Shown: in pieces, positions 24,836 to 37,000 of the stretch
Layout: every line of letters starts with the position of its first letter
How positions within the stretch are numbered: the first letter of the stretch is position 1
Source of the DNA: Numida meleagris
Lineage: Eukaryota; Chordata; Aves; Galliformes; Numididae
Direction of reading: 5' to 3'
Length of the DNA: 64,000 nt
Assembly (NCBI RefSeq): GCF_002078875.1
Contig: NC_034421.1
Span: 7,462,365 to 7,526,364 of the forward strand
The notes under the pieces: generated by a model
What the model saw: only the letters and a program-made list of their open reading frames with translations
Told to the model about the DNA's origin: nothing
Database searches by the model: none
Program-made: the position numbers and the translations under genes

Positions 24836-25732
24836 GTGGTTTGGATTTGGTTCAGGGGGATCTTTCAAAGCTTCATTCTTTCTAGGAATATAATAAGCCT
24901 CAAACTGTGTTATGTGCCTATCAAAATCAGCACTGTCCACCAGGGAGTGCTGGGAAAGCTGCTCCAGGGCTCTGGGCTGTGCACCAGCTCCCGCTCACAG
25001 CCAGCCCAGGTTCCTGGCTGTGCCGGCGCTCACTGCTTGCTCAGGCAGCGGCAGCTTCTGTCCAAGTGCTCCCATGACGAACCCACCTCACCCCGAGCTG
25101 CCGTTTGGTGGCTGCTTCACTGCAGGCTGCATCGTCAATGGCTGAGTGAGGCAGGACCGCGGTCTTCCTGCTGGCTGGGCTCCAGTCCCCATGCTGCTGG
25201 CAGGAGCAGCGCCTCGGCCAGAGCTGTCAGGACATCACCATTTTGCGCATGGGGTGCTGCCTGGGTGACGAGCACAAAGGGAGCGACGGGCCAGGTTCCT
25301 GCCATGCTCCCCAGGATAGACAGGACATGCCATAGGGGCTCACAGGCAGGCTGGGTGCCCTGCAGCCCAAGCACAGTGCCCAACCCAGGGCACCGCAGAG
25401 CTGACCACTGCAGCGGGCCCCAGAGGAGGTGCACTGCTGCCTCTAGGACAGGGCCACGGGCCTTGGTGTCCCCTAGAGCCCAGCATCTTCCACAGAAGGT
25501 GATTTGGAGGAACAAGAGTGGGCAACCTGCATGTTGGCCAAGCAGCCCAGCTATAAGCCCAGCAGCCAGGTCCTGCCAGCCTCCAGCTGCCACCGCATGC
25601 ATCCCACGGGAACTAAAGCAAACACTAAGGTTTACATTTGCTGTCTTGAAAACAGAAAAATGTAAGAGCAGTGTGGTTACAGGGAAGGGTGTTGGCATTG
25701 TGCCATGCCAAAGAAATGAGACTTTTCAATGA
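24836..25732. other. GC-rich segment open on both strands; probably non-coding
   Basis: The plus strand has the longest open frame of the window (298 codons, 24836-25732). The minus strand is open over 25135-25698 (187 codons, leucine/alanine/glycine-rich, starting MPTPFPVTT). Simultaneous openness of opposite frames in GC-rich DNA is expected by chance. The plus translation is rich in serine, arginine, alanine and proline and has no domain-like pattern. The minus translation is hydrophobic enough to pass for a membrane protein but has no recognisable motif. I do not call a gene. Confidence 0.4.
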
Positions 25733-27880
25733 GGTCAGAAGAAAAACATTTTTCCATTCAGCAGAAGGAGCCCGGAGCTGGGGATCAGAGCAGTCTGCGT
25801 CCGGTCGCACCAGAGGGCAGGTGCCTTTGCTGTAACTGATCACTGTTACCCATTCCTTAGGGCTTAGAGAGAGGAGTGCACGCTCTGAGCTCCTGCTTGT
25901 GACTCCCAAGACCCATGCTGGCATTATCTCACTTCCTTATCATCAGCTCTGCATTAAAAATGAGGGTGCTGTGTAGAGGTGGCCCAACCAACTCTCTGAG
26001 TAGTCCCAGACCAGATGCATACAAATATTCTTCATAAGTTTAGTGAGAACAAAAGCACTTTACCTTTGAAGACATATCAGCATGGAAGTCAGACCAGAGG
26101 GAGGGGAAAGGAAAAGGGCACCAGGTTCCCGCAGCACACCATCAGCTCTACAGCACTGGGGTCCATGAGCAACAGCTGTGCCCAGCTGCCTCAGAGGACT
26201 GCTGGTGACAACTGCAGCTTTGAGCTTCCCCAGGAACAGGCTCCGCTGATTCAAAATGGAAAAAGCATAGGGATAAGCAAAGCCACACATCCTTTTAGAG
26301 CAGGGCACAGCGGGCAGGGAGCACAGGCTCACCCCACAGAGCTGGGAGCTTATGGTGAGGGAGGAGGAAGCAGCACCCTGCGTGAGCACAGCAGCAGTGG
26401 GCTGCCTGAAGCCGTCACACAGGTCAGAAATGGCTCTCCTGCCCCCAGCCCTCCAGCACCGCTTTGAGGCAGCAGAACATTTTGCTCATGTAGTATGAAT
26501 CAAATGCATTAACTCAGCCCTCCAGAGAGTCTATAAGCACTGTACCTACCTCTGCCGCTTCCCCAGGGGTCAGCAGCTCATCCAGCATCTCTCTGATTAT
26601 TTGTCAAGATAATAGAATTCACAGCAGTTTTTCTAGGGTTTACAAATGCCCCAGAACCCCTGAGCCCAGGCACAGGAGCTCCAGGTTCTGTATGAGGATG
26701 GACAGCAGCTGAGGTGGCAGGGTCTCTGGCCGGACCTCCATCTTGCCAACTCACAGCCCACATCTGAATGGACAAGGAGAACCCTGCTGCTCTGCCCCTC
26801 ACCAAGTCAGCTCTGCAGACTCCCACTTTCAGGAAACAACACACAGCTCGGCCCCTGCAAAGCCAAGCAGTCACCAGCACAAATTCCAACTGCCCAGTCG
26901 TAATGCCAAGGAAGATCAACCAACAACGGGTGGCACAGACCTTTGTATGGGATGCTTTGCCTTCACAGAGCAGGAAGGAGACTGCATCCAGGGGCTGGAA
27001 AGGGCTGAGCACTGAGGATGACACCAAAGCTGCAGTGAGAGTTGGCCAAATACTCAAGAGATAAACTCTCCATCACTAGCACTTCTTCTGAGGAGCAGCA
27101 GCATCACACTTTCTTAGGGGAATGCTCAGCTACCTGACTGTATGACCATATGTTTTTTACACTTGTGAGTGACTTTAGTGCTTGTAAAACCAAAGGAGTA
27201 ATAGCGCTGGCAGTAGCCAGGGTTGAGGTGGAACGACACGCCAGCTTCCTGTGGCCATGACACAGCACGACACTGATGAACATAGAAGTTGCTGGTGCCA
27301 GTCCTGGTGTGGTGCAAATACCAATGAAGCTCCATGCAACAATGCCTGCCAGAGATTCAGGTTGGTAGTTTCCAGCACGGTTACCTGGCTTCTCCCAAGA
27401 GGTAGCAAAAGAGAGATGAAATACTCATTTATTTTCCTTCCAAGCTAAGCATATACACTAGGCACTTTCCCGACTGCACAGTCCTCCCACTGTTCCTCCT
27501 TTCCAGGGGCTGGGAGCCCTGGGAAGCACCTCAGTACACCAGCCCTTCCACAGCACCGCTCCTTTTTTCCAGCTGTGTCCTCAGCCCCCAGCTGCCCTTG
27601 CATACATTAACACCAAACTGCTTGAAAATTGCCCAGGTCTTCTGTAATACCCAGCCACCTGCACAAGCAGGAATGGCCATGTTGATGCAGCACATACTTT
27701 CCTCTGCAGCGTACAGTGCAGTGCCTCAGCCCCGGCCCTCCACACCTCTTGTTTAACTCAGCTTCTCTCCTGCATTCTTCCACTCTCTTATCACCTGTGC
27801 TGAAGCTCTCTTCTCACCATTTCCTGCAGTGATACAAACAGATTTTTTTTTCCACTCATTTACACATTTTTGCTACTTAC
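25733..27880. other. No gene seen
   Basis: Overlapping frames of 70-160 codons on both strands, none with a recognisable domain. A pyrimidine-rich stretch runs from about 27720 to 27880. No repeat family is recognised. Confidence 0.5.
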
Positions 27881-28058
27881 AGCCCACGATTTTCTGGGTG
27901 ACAACAGAACCATCAGGAGGGACATCCTCTTGCACCTGCTGGGTTTTTGAACACCCCGGGTGTCCCTGAATAGCCAGCTGCACTTTCCCTTCTAGCTCTT
28001 CCTGCCACAGACCCTCCTGGAAAACCAATTCGTCTTGTCCTTCTATTGTGGCAGGTCT
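27881..28058 (-). other. Candidate coding exon, unidentified
   Basis: Read on the minus strand, an acceptor (CTGACCTGCCAG|AGACC) and a good donor (GTGGGCT|GTAAGTAGC) bound a 178-nt segment with one protein-like frame open throughout. It starts RPATIEGQDELVFQEGLWQ and ends near PPDGSVVTQKIVG. The acidic, glutamine-rich character and the 'DGSVVTQKI' end faintly recall the C-terminal tail of ankyrins. However, no ankyrin death-domain exon or downstream tail exon is visible, so I do not assign it. A longer version using the acceptor TTTTGCAG|GCTCTAG is possible. It could also be a chance frame in GC-rich DNA. Confidence 0.25.
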
Positions 28059-30120
28059 CTGGCAGGTCAGCTTGGATAAGCAGAGCTGTCCCCTCCGGTC
28101 TAGAGCCTGCAAAATGCCAGATTTTGCACCGGAGCTCAGTTTCCATCTATTTAGTGATCAGTGATCCATTGGCTGGCAGTACCGGCTGCGGGGACTGCAC
28201 AGAGCCCGCAGGGGAAGGCCAGGAGCCAGCAGAGCTGTGAGGGCAGGAGATGTGCTCACGGCACAGCGAGGCAGAGACTGCTCCGGCACAAAGGCAGCAC
28301 CAGTCTACAGCAAACAGCAGTTTTTCTTCCGATGCCATTGTCCCTGGAGCATAATCTGATGCCAGAAAGGTGTGCTAGAGGGTACTCACAGAGAGGACAA
28401 GGGAGACCTGACTGTTGCCACTCCTGCTCGCTTCCTGTGGGGCAGCAAAGTGCAAACCCCAGGTTTCTGGGACGGCTGGGGCAGGTGAATGAATGCAGGG
28501 CAACAGAAGGCTTCTGCTTTCTTGCCTCCAAATGTTTTTGCAGAGCTCCATCTAGGGGGGATACTGCTGGACAAGGCTGCAGAGCAAGACAGGTACCAGT
28601 AAACAAGTAAATGGCTCCTTCCCCTGGCCTGAGGCCTCTTGTCACACACTTATGGTGCTAATTAAAAAGGGAGGGAACAGCCCATAAATTTTACAGTTTA
28701 CTTTAACCTCGGTTCCAGCTGGTTTTAAAAGAGCTGATGAAGGTAAGTGCATCTGTGCAGCTCACTGGTGCATCACAGACAGCAAGCCAGCATGCTTAAT
28801 TAAACGTTATTCTAGGAAGAAAATTTAGCCCTCAACTGACAAGACTGAATATTAAAGCATCCATTTCCCAAAGAAGACCAACTGTAATCAGAGTCTTCTG
28901 CTATGGGAAAGCAAAAGTAATCCCAGACATTGACACGAACATCCCTCAGACAATGGTGGAAAAAAATGCCCTGGCCACAAAAGTGCACACAGTTCTGACA
29001 AATGACAGAGCTGCCTCCAGGGGCAAGGAGCCTACTTACAAGCCCCATAGGCATCCTCTGCTCTTAGTCCAGAGACTAACAGGGAACAAAAGTCCTGCAG
29101 AGAACAGTGACTCCAAAGCGTGTCTCCTCCTGGGCAGCATAGAGCAATCCTCCAGCACAGAGGGCTTACAGCTCCTGAGAGCTGGTGTTCAGGTGGTTCT
29201 GAGGTTTCTTACTGGAACAGGAAATCTCTGCTAATGTTTGCAGAAGGATTAGCCCCTTGTGTGCAGATGTGCCAGACCCCCAGTCTGGCAGATATACTGC
29301 CTCTGGGTTGTGTCTGTCCACATGCTGGCATCCATATGCAGACACGAAGTAACATATATCCCCTATATATCTGCTCTCTGAACCCACCCAGACACCCCAA
29401 GCTTCTCCCATGGCCTTTAAAGCAATAGTGAGCTGGTGCTCCTCCTTTCTCCTGGCACTGGAGGCATTCTCCCCTGCTTCTCTCACTCCTTTCTTGGGTG
29501 CTGGGAAGGCTTTGAGAGCTCATGAGGGAGAGCAGCACAGCAAGTAGCACTGCCACACCCTGAGCTGCCAGGTATTGTGCTGGAGAAAAAACCACTGCAG
29601 TAAGCAGCAGTTCAGGTAGCTGAAGGCCCTCTGGGGATAGGAAACAACAGATCTACTCACATCCTCCATGTATTTTTATTTCCAAGTGAATCATGGTACC
29701 TCCTTTTATGGTGTCAGCCCTGGGAAGAAAGACTAGAGCTAAACTGCACAAATCCTCTAATATTGCTCTGCCGACAGTTGGAGGCCTTCACATATGCAGA
29801 TATTACTTCTCCTTTGCTCAGAGGTCTCTTTCTAATTTAATACTTCCCCAGTATTGCAGAAGCTATAACATGGGCTTCTCTGGGGTAACACAGCTCAGCT
29901 CCCAGGAAAGGGCAGTCCACCCCTGCAGCTGTGCCCCATTCCCACATCGGGACAGGAGGAAGGCAGCCTGCACATCCCTGCACATCCCAGCACCCGGGCC
30001 AGGCAGTGCCCAGCCTGCAAACGCAGCAGTGAGTGCTGGGCTTTGTCTGCTGGGTCCCTCCCCTCCATCGACGGTTCCCACCAGCACCCTACGTGTGGCT
30101 TTGACAGCTCTCTAAACTTA
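28059..30120. other. No firm gene; several splice-bounded segments
   Basis: Segments with good splice signals at both ends occur on both strands. On the minus strand: about 28391-28435 (acceptor TTTGCTGCCCCACAG, donor TCT|GTGAGTACC) and 29661-29719 (acceptor CTTTCTTCCCAG, donor GAT|GTGAGTAG, frame including KGGTMIHLEIKIHGG). On the plus strand: 28719-28742. Their phases do not join without a stop, so I cannot assemble a transcript. Confidence 0.35.
28719..28742 (+). other. Candidate 24-nt micro-exon
   Basis: TTTACTTTAACCTCGGTTCCAG precedes and GTAAGTGCATC follows, both strong splice signals. The 24 nt between are exactly eight codons (LVLKELMK). No neighbouring exons on the same strand could be tied to it, so chance is quite possible. 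Confidence 0.15.
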
Positions 30121-32026
30121 ATGATATTAGCCAAGGGGGCTGGCAGCTTGATCTGCCCTTTGCTGGTACTGTCAGATCAAATAGCTGCTAATTGACCACT
30201 GTGTCTCCTTTTGCTGAGCTATTAGCAAAGGCACCATGGCAGCTTTCTGACATTAATTATCTGTGAGTTAGCAGTATCTGAAAACATAAATAATAGTTCC
30301 CCCATGGAAGGCTGTGCTCACTGCACCACTTCTGAGCTGTGGGTACCGTCACTGGGCCCTGCAACCAGCGAGGGTCAGGCAGCACGTGGAGCAGCCAGCA
30401 CGTGGCTTTGGTGCGATGTCACAGCCCAAGGATGCCTCCTCCATGCGATTGGCTCCATCCCTGCTCATTGAAGAAGCAATCCCAGCACCAGCCCCACAGC
30501 CGATGAGAGCAACACCCTCCAGGAGGAGCTGGGCTATCTGTGCTCAGCCCTGGTTTTGATGTCCTGTCTTATAGCCAATGCCAAATGCGAAATGCAGCAG
30601 AGCAGCCAGGGTGAAGGCCACAAGGCCAATTCCTCCAGCAGACCGTCACCAAAGGAAGCATCAAAACCAGCAAACCTCCATGCATTTTTCCTCTCCTGGC
30701 AGCTTTAAGCCACATCACCACTGGTTAGGGGGGCAAACTGTCTCCCCAACAGCCACCTCTGGGATTAGGAGAGCTCAACAGTGAGCGACTGAAACCACCG
30801 CTGCTAAACAAACAGGCTCCAGGCGCTCACACTGCTGAGAGGGCTGAGATACATTTAATACACACTTATCTGCATTTCACACATGCATTTGCATTTAGCA
30901 AACACTCATCTGAGAGACTCCAAACCCTCCCGTCTACTCTGCAGTGCTGCAGCAGCGCAGCCTCTGCGCACACCCCTCCAGCCCGGCCCTTCGGTTCCGA
31001 AGGAGAGGAACCAGGCTGCTTCCAGCCTGGTCACTGGGCGATGGAAGCGGGCCCTGACAGTTGCTTCCCAGGGCAGAACCTCGTTGTCTGACAGAGGCAG
31101 CCGAGCCCCCTTGTTTGGGGCAGTGCTGCAGCCAGTGGTGGCTGTACAGAACTTCTGACCTTTAGCCAAAGGTGGATGGATGTGACCTCCTGGAAGGTAA
31201 TTGTAACAATCTTTCCATTTTTATTCCCTAGTAGTTGAAATATTTCAAAAACCAAATGACCCGAGGTCATTAAACTCTGTAAAGTGATTGCTGCGAGTAT
31301 TTCCAGACATCTCTCAAAAACCAAGTCACCATGACTGACTGCCTGGGACTGGAGGAAAGCACAGATCGGCAAACATTAAATTGTCCCATTTTATATCCCT
31401 CTAGAATTTTTGCTGAGGTTTCCTAATTTTTCATAGCCAATTTGATGACCATATTAATTAAAATTAGAGTTGAGTAAGAGGTATCTTTATCTGCTTCTCA
31501 CCCTATCTGATATGAAAAATGAGTCTGTTGAAAAATAGGATGATGACGGATACCTACGGAATGCAGGACTTTCAGCCAGTTTCTAATTGAAGCCCGACTG
31601 CTGTGGGGGACTGCTTCTGCTCATCTGTGATGGTTTAGAGATACATGCAAACAAATCCCACTCTTTTGCTTCTTCTGTTCATAGCTGTGCAATGTCTGGC
31701 TACGTACACAGGAGGAGATGCAGGCCTGGAGTACAGTCATCTCAATTCTGGTATTGTCTATCCAAGTATTTTTTTGCAAGAATAAGTGTGACACAAACTT
31801 ATATCACAGGATTAGATATTGTTTTTTCTTGCCTTTCTTTTTGCTTTGTTTCAGCAGGGGAGAGAAAAAAAAACCAAGCCAGAGCTAACATGATCAGAGT
31901 GTTCATGGTGAGCAGCCCAGAAAGCCGTGAAATCACACAAAAGATTTGATCAGAGTCAATATCAGCTGCTGAGCTATAATAGCTTTTGTGATTCTCCTAA
32001 CAGGATTTTAATTTTATGTTTATTAT
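30121..32026. promoter_or_regulatory. Mostly AT-rich non-coding DNA, enhancer-like in composition
   Basis: AT-rich blocks at about 30170-30300 ('cattaattatctg') and 31380-31570 ('atattaattaaaattagag') carry homeodomain cores, and a perfect POU octamer lies at 30887-30894. Between them, about 30320-31150, is GC-rich sequence with overlapping frames. A pyrimidine-rich acceptor near 31855 is followed by a GTGAGC donor near 31907, but the segment between is not evidently coding. Confidence 0.3.
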
Positions 32027-32749
32027 TTGGGGACCAGCAGAGCACAGGAAACGCGTTGTGGTGGTGTGGGCCCCCTTTCCCTCTCTGAAACGATGGGAAA
32101 ACTCCAGCGCAAAGCAAACGAACTTTCAGTATTTTTAATTTTTGCTTGTATTCCCCAGGCTTGGCAGGAGAGAGTGAACTTAATTAAAATCAATGGAGAA
32201 AAAGAATGGGATAAATCACAATATGAATATTCTCCATGTCTGTATGCAAGCACAGTGTGTGCTCCTGCCTGTACTCAGAACAGCGATCCCTCAAAGCACA
32301 GAGCAGCCTCCCTGCCCTCCTTCATCTCCAACAGCTCTGCAGAGCACTGCAGCTCCAATTTGGAGGCTGCTCCTTCCAGCCCTGGCTTGTTCTGCCCGGA
32401 TTGGGGGTGGTCGGAAGAGGCCAAGAAGACACTGTGCGGTGTGCACAGAGCAAAGAGCCCCTTCCCCTGGGCAGCCCCTAACACAGGTACCACCACAACC
32501 CGGCTGGCACTGCCTGCATGCAGCCAGGAAGACACACAGCCCTTTCCCTTTTGTTCTTGTTTTGGGATTTTGAAGGGGATGAAACCATCAGATTATTTCC
32601 CTTGGCTGAAAAACTTGCTGTCGATGTGCACCTTCCACAGCAACACGCAGAATCGTCCTGCACTCATTGTTATTAGTGTGTCTGCAAGCCCACCGCCTGG
32701 GACCTGCTGCAGAGGTTGGGAACATGAGTGGCAAAGCAGGAAGGTGTGA
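32027..32749 (+). other. Long open frame (240 codons), coding status doubtful
   Basis: An ATG-initiated frame spans 723 nt. Possible splice signals lie inside it (an acceptor 'tgtattccccag' just before 32160 and a donor CAG|GTACCA near 32485), so part might be an exon. The translation has a serine/proline/cysteine-rich middle and no recognisable domain, and other frames on both strands are also open here. It is listed because it is among the longest frames in the window; I lean to chance. Confidence 0.15.
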
Positions 32750-33410
32750 CGCTGCCACAGGCGGGTTGGCTCTCAAGGACCACCACAGACCCTGAGCCAC
32801 GAGGGCTCAGAGCACAGGCGCAAAAGAATGAGAGAGAAGAGGAAGGGGAAATTCCGAAGGATGGGGATCATTGCACTGCCCACTCTGCTCATTCCCAAAT
32901 GGTTTGACTAAGGGAAATCTCTGACTGCTTTTCAGAAGCAAATAACAGCCCTTTAGAATCACCTGACAGCAGAAGTTGATGGACACCAAAGCTGTGACCA
33001 CATCTGTCAGAATTTAACTGTAATGTGCATTGCACTGAGCGGTTCTGAGTCCTGCTCCGGGCTTGCTGGGCTCCACAGTGGCCACCCAAGGGCTGTGGGG
33101 CTGGGAGCTGTCAGGCTGTGCTGGCAGCGTGGATGCTGCAACGTGTTCAGGACTGGCACAGGCAGCCTTGGTCCTGTGCCTGACAGCAGTGACATGAGAG
33201 CACTGTGGGGTGTTCCCCTCTGCCAAGAGCACACCCTGCATTCGTCCTCCTCCTCCATTTCCAGTTTCCTCAGATCTCTCAGGACTGACCAGCACGATGC
33301 GGGGCCCACAGTGAGCCGAACCCTGTATCCCAGCAGTGGGCAGGGAGAAGCCTGTGTGCACCTCGGGCTCCACACTTACTCTCACCACGCAGCCAGGCCT
33401 TTGCCTTAAT
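32750..33410. other. No gene seen
   Basis: GC-rich with several overlapping frames on both strands and no recognisable domain. Confidence 0.5.
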
Positions 33411-33419
33411 AAATTAAAA

Positions 33420-34060
33420 AAAAAAAAAGTGATCCCAGTGTTTACCACTGCACGCTAATCCCTTCCAGATGAATTAATTTCTTAATCACACTTTTAACGG
33501 GGGGAGACCGTTAGAGCCCATGCGGGAGTGGTTCCTATTAGTACTAGTTAAGTGCTGAAAGCTTTTCATGTCGTAAACCAGCCTCGTGGTCAAACAATAA
33601 AACCACCGTCTCGCTGGTGTGTAACGGGCCCCCAGGCACCCATCGCTGACAGCAGCCCAGCAGCACTGCGAGCCGCTCTGCACAGCACAGGGACACACTG
33701 CACAGCAGCCCTGGCCAGAGGGACTCCCAGAGCACTGCACCCATTGGCCTGGGCAGCAGCGAGCGCTCCGCACTGTGCTTTTCTTCCAGTCAATCTTCCA
33801 CAGATTTATGCCGGAGAAATGGGAGCATTAAATATCCCCCTGCTGTAATTCAGCATGCAGCAAGAGATACAGATTTAAATATTTAGTAGCACATAACTGG
33901 CTAAAAGCCTCAGCAACATTTTAAAAAATCACTTCTTAATAAAACTGGACTGAAATATTCCCCACAGTTAGAATTTATGGCTGGTAATTGGTGTTCTTTT
34001 GATAAATAGGAGTGAATATATATTTATGAACAACAAATATTAATGAAGAAATAATACAGG
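33420..34060. promoter_or_regulatory. Candidate conserved non-coding region
   Basis: Two AT-rich stretches flank a GC-richer core. The first (33420-33600) includes 'gatgaattaatttcttaatcac'; the second (33790-34060) includes 'gcattaaatatcccc', 'ggctggtaattggtg' and 'aacaaatattaatgaag'. Homeodomain and forkhead-like cores are dense, and no frame or repeat explains the sequence. An A-rich run (33416-33428) precedes it. Conservation is presumed from composition only. Confidence 0.3.
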
Positions 34061-37000
34061 AGCCGAACTCCAGGCTGTGCGACTTGCTATTACTCTACAG
34101 TATTCCCTGAGGAACGCTGGCATTAAGCAAACACAAAAGCACAATCAACACTGCTGATTGACTGAAAAATCCAGGAGAAGGGAAGCGTGGTCCTGGGGCA
34201 TGGAGCCCTCCCCAGGGGCAGCCAGAGTCAATGAAAGGACCCACGCGGTCCTGCAGACACCTGCATCCAGCGCGAACCCTGCACCCCAGCCTGCATATCA
34301 GACACATCTCGTATCTGAAGTGCAGCCTGCAAACACTCCAGCACTATTGATTCTTATCATGAGCAAGTCATTAATTTGCATGTGTTCCCCAATGATTAAA
34401 AAGTTGGAGGCAGAGCCTATGGTAACTGCTCCTCTTCTGTAGGATGGCAAGAAGAGATTTATCTACAGGTGATGATCTCGATTACTGCTTAGGCACAGCA
34501 TAAGCAGGAGCAGCATGTTGATTTCTCTCCGTTTTTCACCCAGCAGTTTTTAATGCCTGTTGCCATCTGCACCAGAATCTTGAGTTAACACATAAGCCAG
34601 ACAGAGAAATCCCTGGAGCGGCCCGGAGTCAGCCACCAGGTTTCCCAAGGCCCAGGAAGATCCTGAAGCCCATAGGAAGGCAGAAGCACGGCACTGACAC
34701 AGCCACGGGAAATGGGCTCCAGGGGCTGGTTCTGCTCCCCTCCTCCTGTTCCTTCTGCTGAGCACCAGGCCCTGCTCTGACAGCACAGCGGAGCTACATC
34801 ATCTGTGAAAGCCAGAGCAGCCACAGGAAACATTCCTAGCATTAAATAAAAGAGACTTTTATTCTGCAATAGAAACTCTGTGATCTTGGAACACAATTTG
34901 CATAAACAGACAATTTGGCTATAAACAATTTCAACATTAACGGGTATTTACATATACAACAACTCACTCAAAATACAATTAAAGGCCTTGATGGATTGGA
35001 AAATGTCAAAACATTTAAAAGGCTTCAGCACACACTTGATTTACATCTCCTCGGTCAGACATAAAACCAGAGATTTGTTTATATTTTCTCTGCCAGAGCC
35101 CAAAGCACGTGGAGGCTCTGGCTCCCTGAATCAGCAGCCCACCCCAGCACGTGCAGAGGATTCTCCACACAGAGGATCGTCTGCATTTCCTCTAAGAACA
35201 AATTTAAAATGAGAAGATTACGGCACCAATTCCTAGAGTCACTTCACAGCCGTCTCCACCAGGTGCACTTGGAGGAGGGTAAGCCTCAGCCCAGGCCCCC
35301 TCCTCCTCACTGCTCCACCAGAATGGCCAGGGAAGGAAGGAGCCTTGCTCACAAACCTCACCAAACACTTGGCATTTTTGCACACCACTACTGCTGAAAT
35401 AATAAGCGAGAATACTTGTCCTCTCTGCTTCCAGAACATTTTGAATTAAGCTGGCCACAGCTTAATTTTTTTCCCTTCGAGGTCAGATTCCTCAAGGTCT
35501 ACAGGCCAAACAATTCCATATAGATCCTAAAAATACACAGCTTTATTTGTAAACCACCTAATATATTCCAAAGGGCAGGCGCTCCACACTGTACTTTTTA
35601 CTGCCACTTATCTTCCATCTCTGCTGCTGTGTTTATCCTCTGCCATGCAAAGGCGCGTGCCACTGCTCTGTTTCTGTACGGAGGACCCGGCAGAACACCA
35701 GGAGCTCAGTCAAGTGCAGTGCTTGTAATCTGTCGGAGAGCTAGTGGAGGAGATCGGCGCGCTTCCTGAAATACCACTGAGCATATAAAGCAAAGCAAAA
35801 ACCCATCAGCAGTCATCGACCATGCAGCTCAAAGGAGGTAAAGACCGTGAGCAGCACTCACAAAACCCACAAAATTCTCCCGGTAATGTGGTGCACAGCA
35901 GCTCCAGAAGGGAACAGGCATTCCTGCTGGCGGAGCAACACCATCAGCCCTGGGAGCTGAGCTGACAGAGCAACTTGCCTCACACCACACCTTGATGCTT
36001 CCTTTCAGACTATGGTCAGCACCAAACGTTGGCGCCTGCAGGCTCAGACAAACGCTCACCTGCATGGCCACACACACACTCCTGCAGTGCACTTGGGGCT
36101 GAGAGACACAGTGGTGTGACACAGCAGTGCAGGGATGCGGCTGCCCAGCCAGCAACAGGAATGGTGTAGCATAGGCAGCCCCTCCTCACCCCACCGGGCT
36201 GGCACTGCTGGAAGCACAGCCCCGTGCCCAGCCCTGCCTCGGGCTGCATTTGCCCCACAGTGCCAACACTCAGCCCCACAGTCAGTATGGGGCAAGTGGC
36301 AGGACAAAACACTCAATCACTCCGCCTAACTCATCAGCGCTGTGTTAATTGTGCTCCCTGAGGGTCCTCATCCCTCATCAGTCTGCCACTCTATGCCTGT
36401 TAGCTCCTGGCAGGGCCTTCCCACAGCCAGTGCTCAGCCTGAGCCCTCCTGCCCTGGCCATGGTACAGCCCTTTGCTGGAGTTGCTGCTCTCACTGCTCG
36501 ACAAGTCACGAGCTGTAGTTTATTACAACACAGCACATAGATGCTCTCTTTTTCCATTTGTCTGCATTAAATAATTATTTAAGCTATATTAGGTATTTAT
36601 CAAGTAAACTGCCAGCATCTGACGTTTCCTTATTGTAGCCAGAGATTTAGAGCAGCAATTTGTATGCATCCCGGCCCTCGCATGGGCTCTCTGCACACTG
36701 AAGTTATGATATGAGCGTGATATTTTATGAGATACTAGAACTTAATTCCAAAATTTTGGGAGGAGGGAGAACAGAGGCAAGGGGAAGCAAGTCTGCAAGG
36801 TTCCCTGGGGCAGCGAGGGTCTCTCACTGTTTTCCTCCTTGAAATCAAGGGCAGCAGCAACAGAAAAACCAGTGGCACTGCCAGCCCTGATCTAAGGGTA
36901 CTGAATGTGACACCACAGGGCACCTCTGCACACCCGGAGGGATTCCTCTGTGAGAAGTCAGTCCCTGGGTGCTGCCACCTCCACTTCCTCCCCAGCCCTC

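Noticed and set aside
24836..25732. 298-codon plus-strand frame and 187-codon minus-strand frame over the same GC-rich DNA
   Set aside because: Both strands are open because stop codons are rare in GC-rich DNA; neither translation shows a domain or exon structure.
27881..28058. Assignment to an ankyrin gene from the DGSVVTQKI segment
   Set aside because: The resemblance is short, and no death-domain exon or terminal ankyrin exon is visible nearby on the minus strand.
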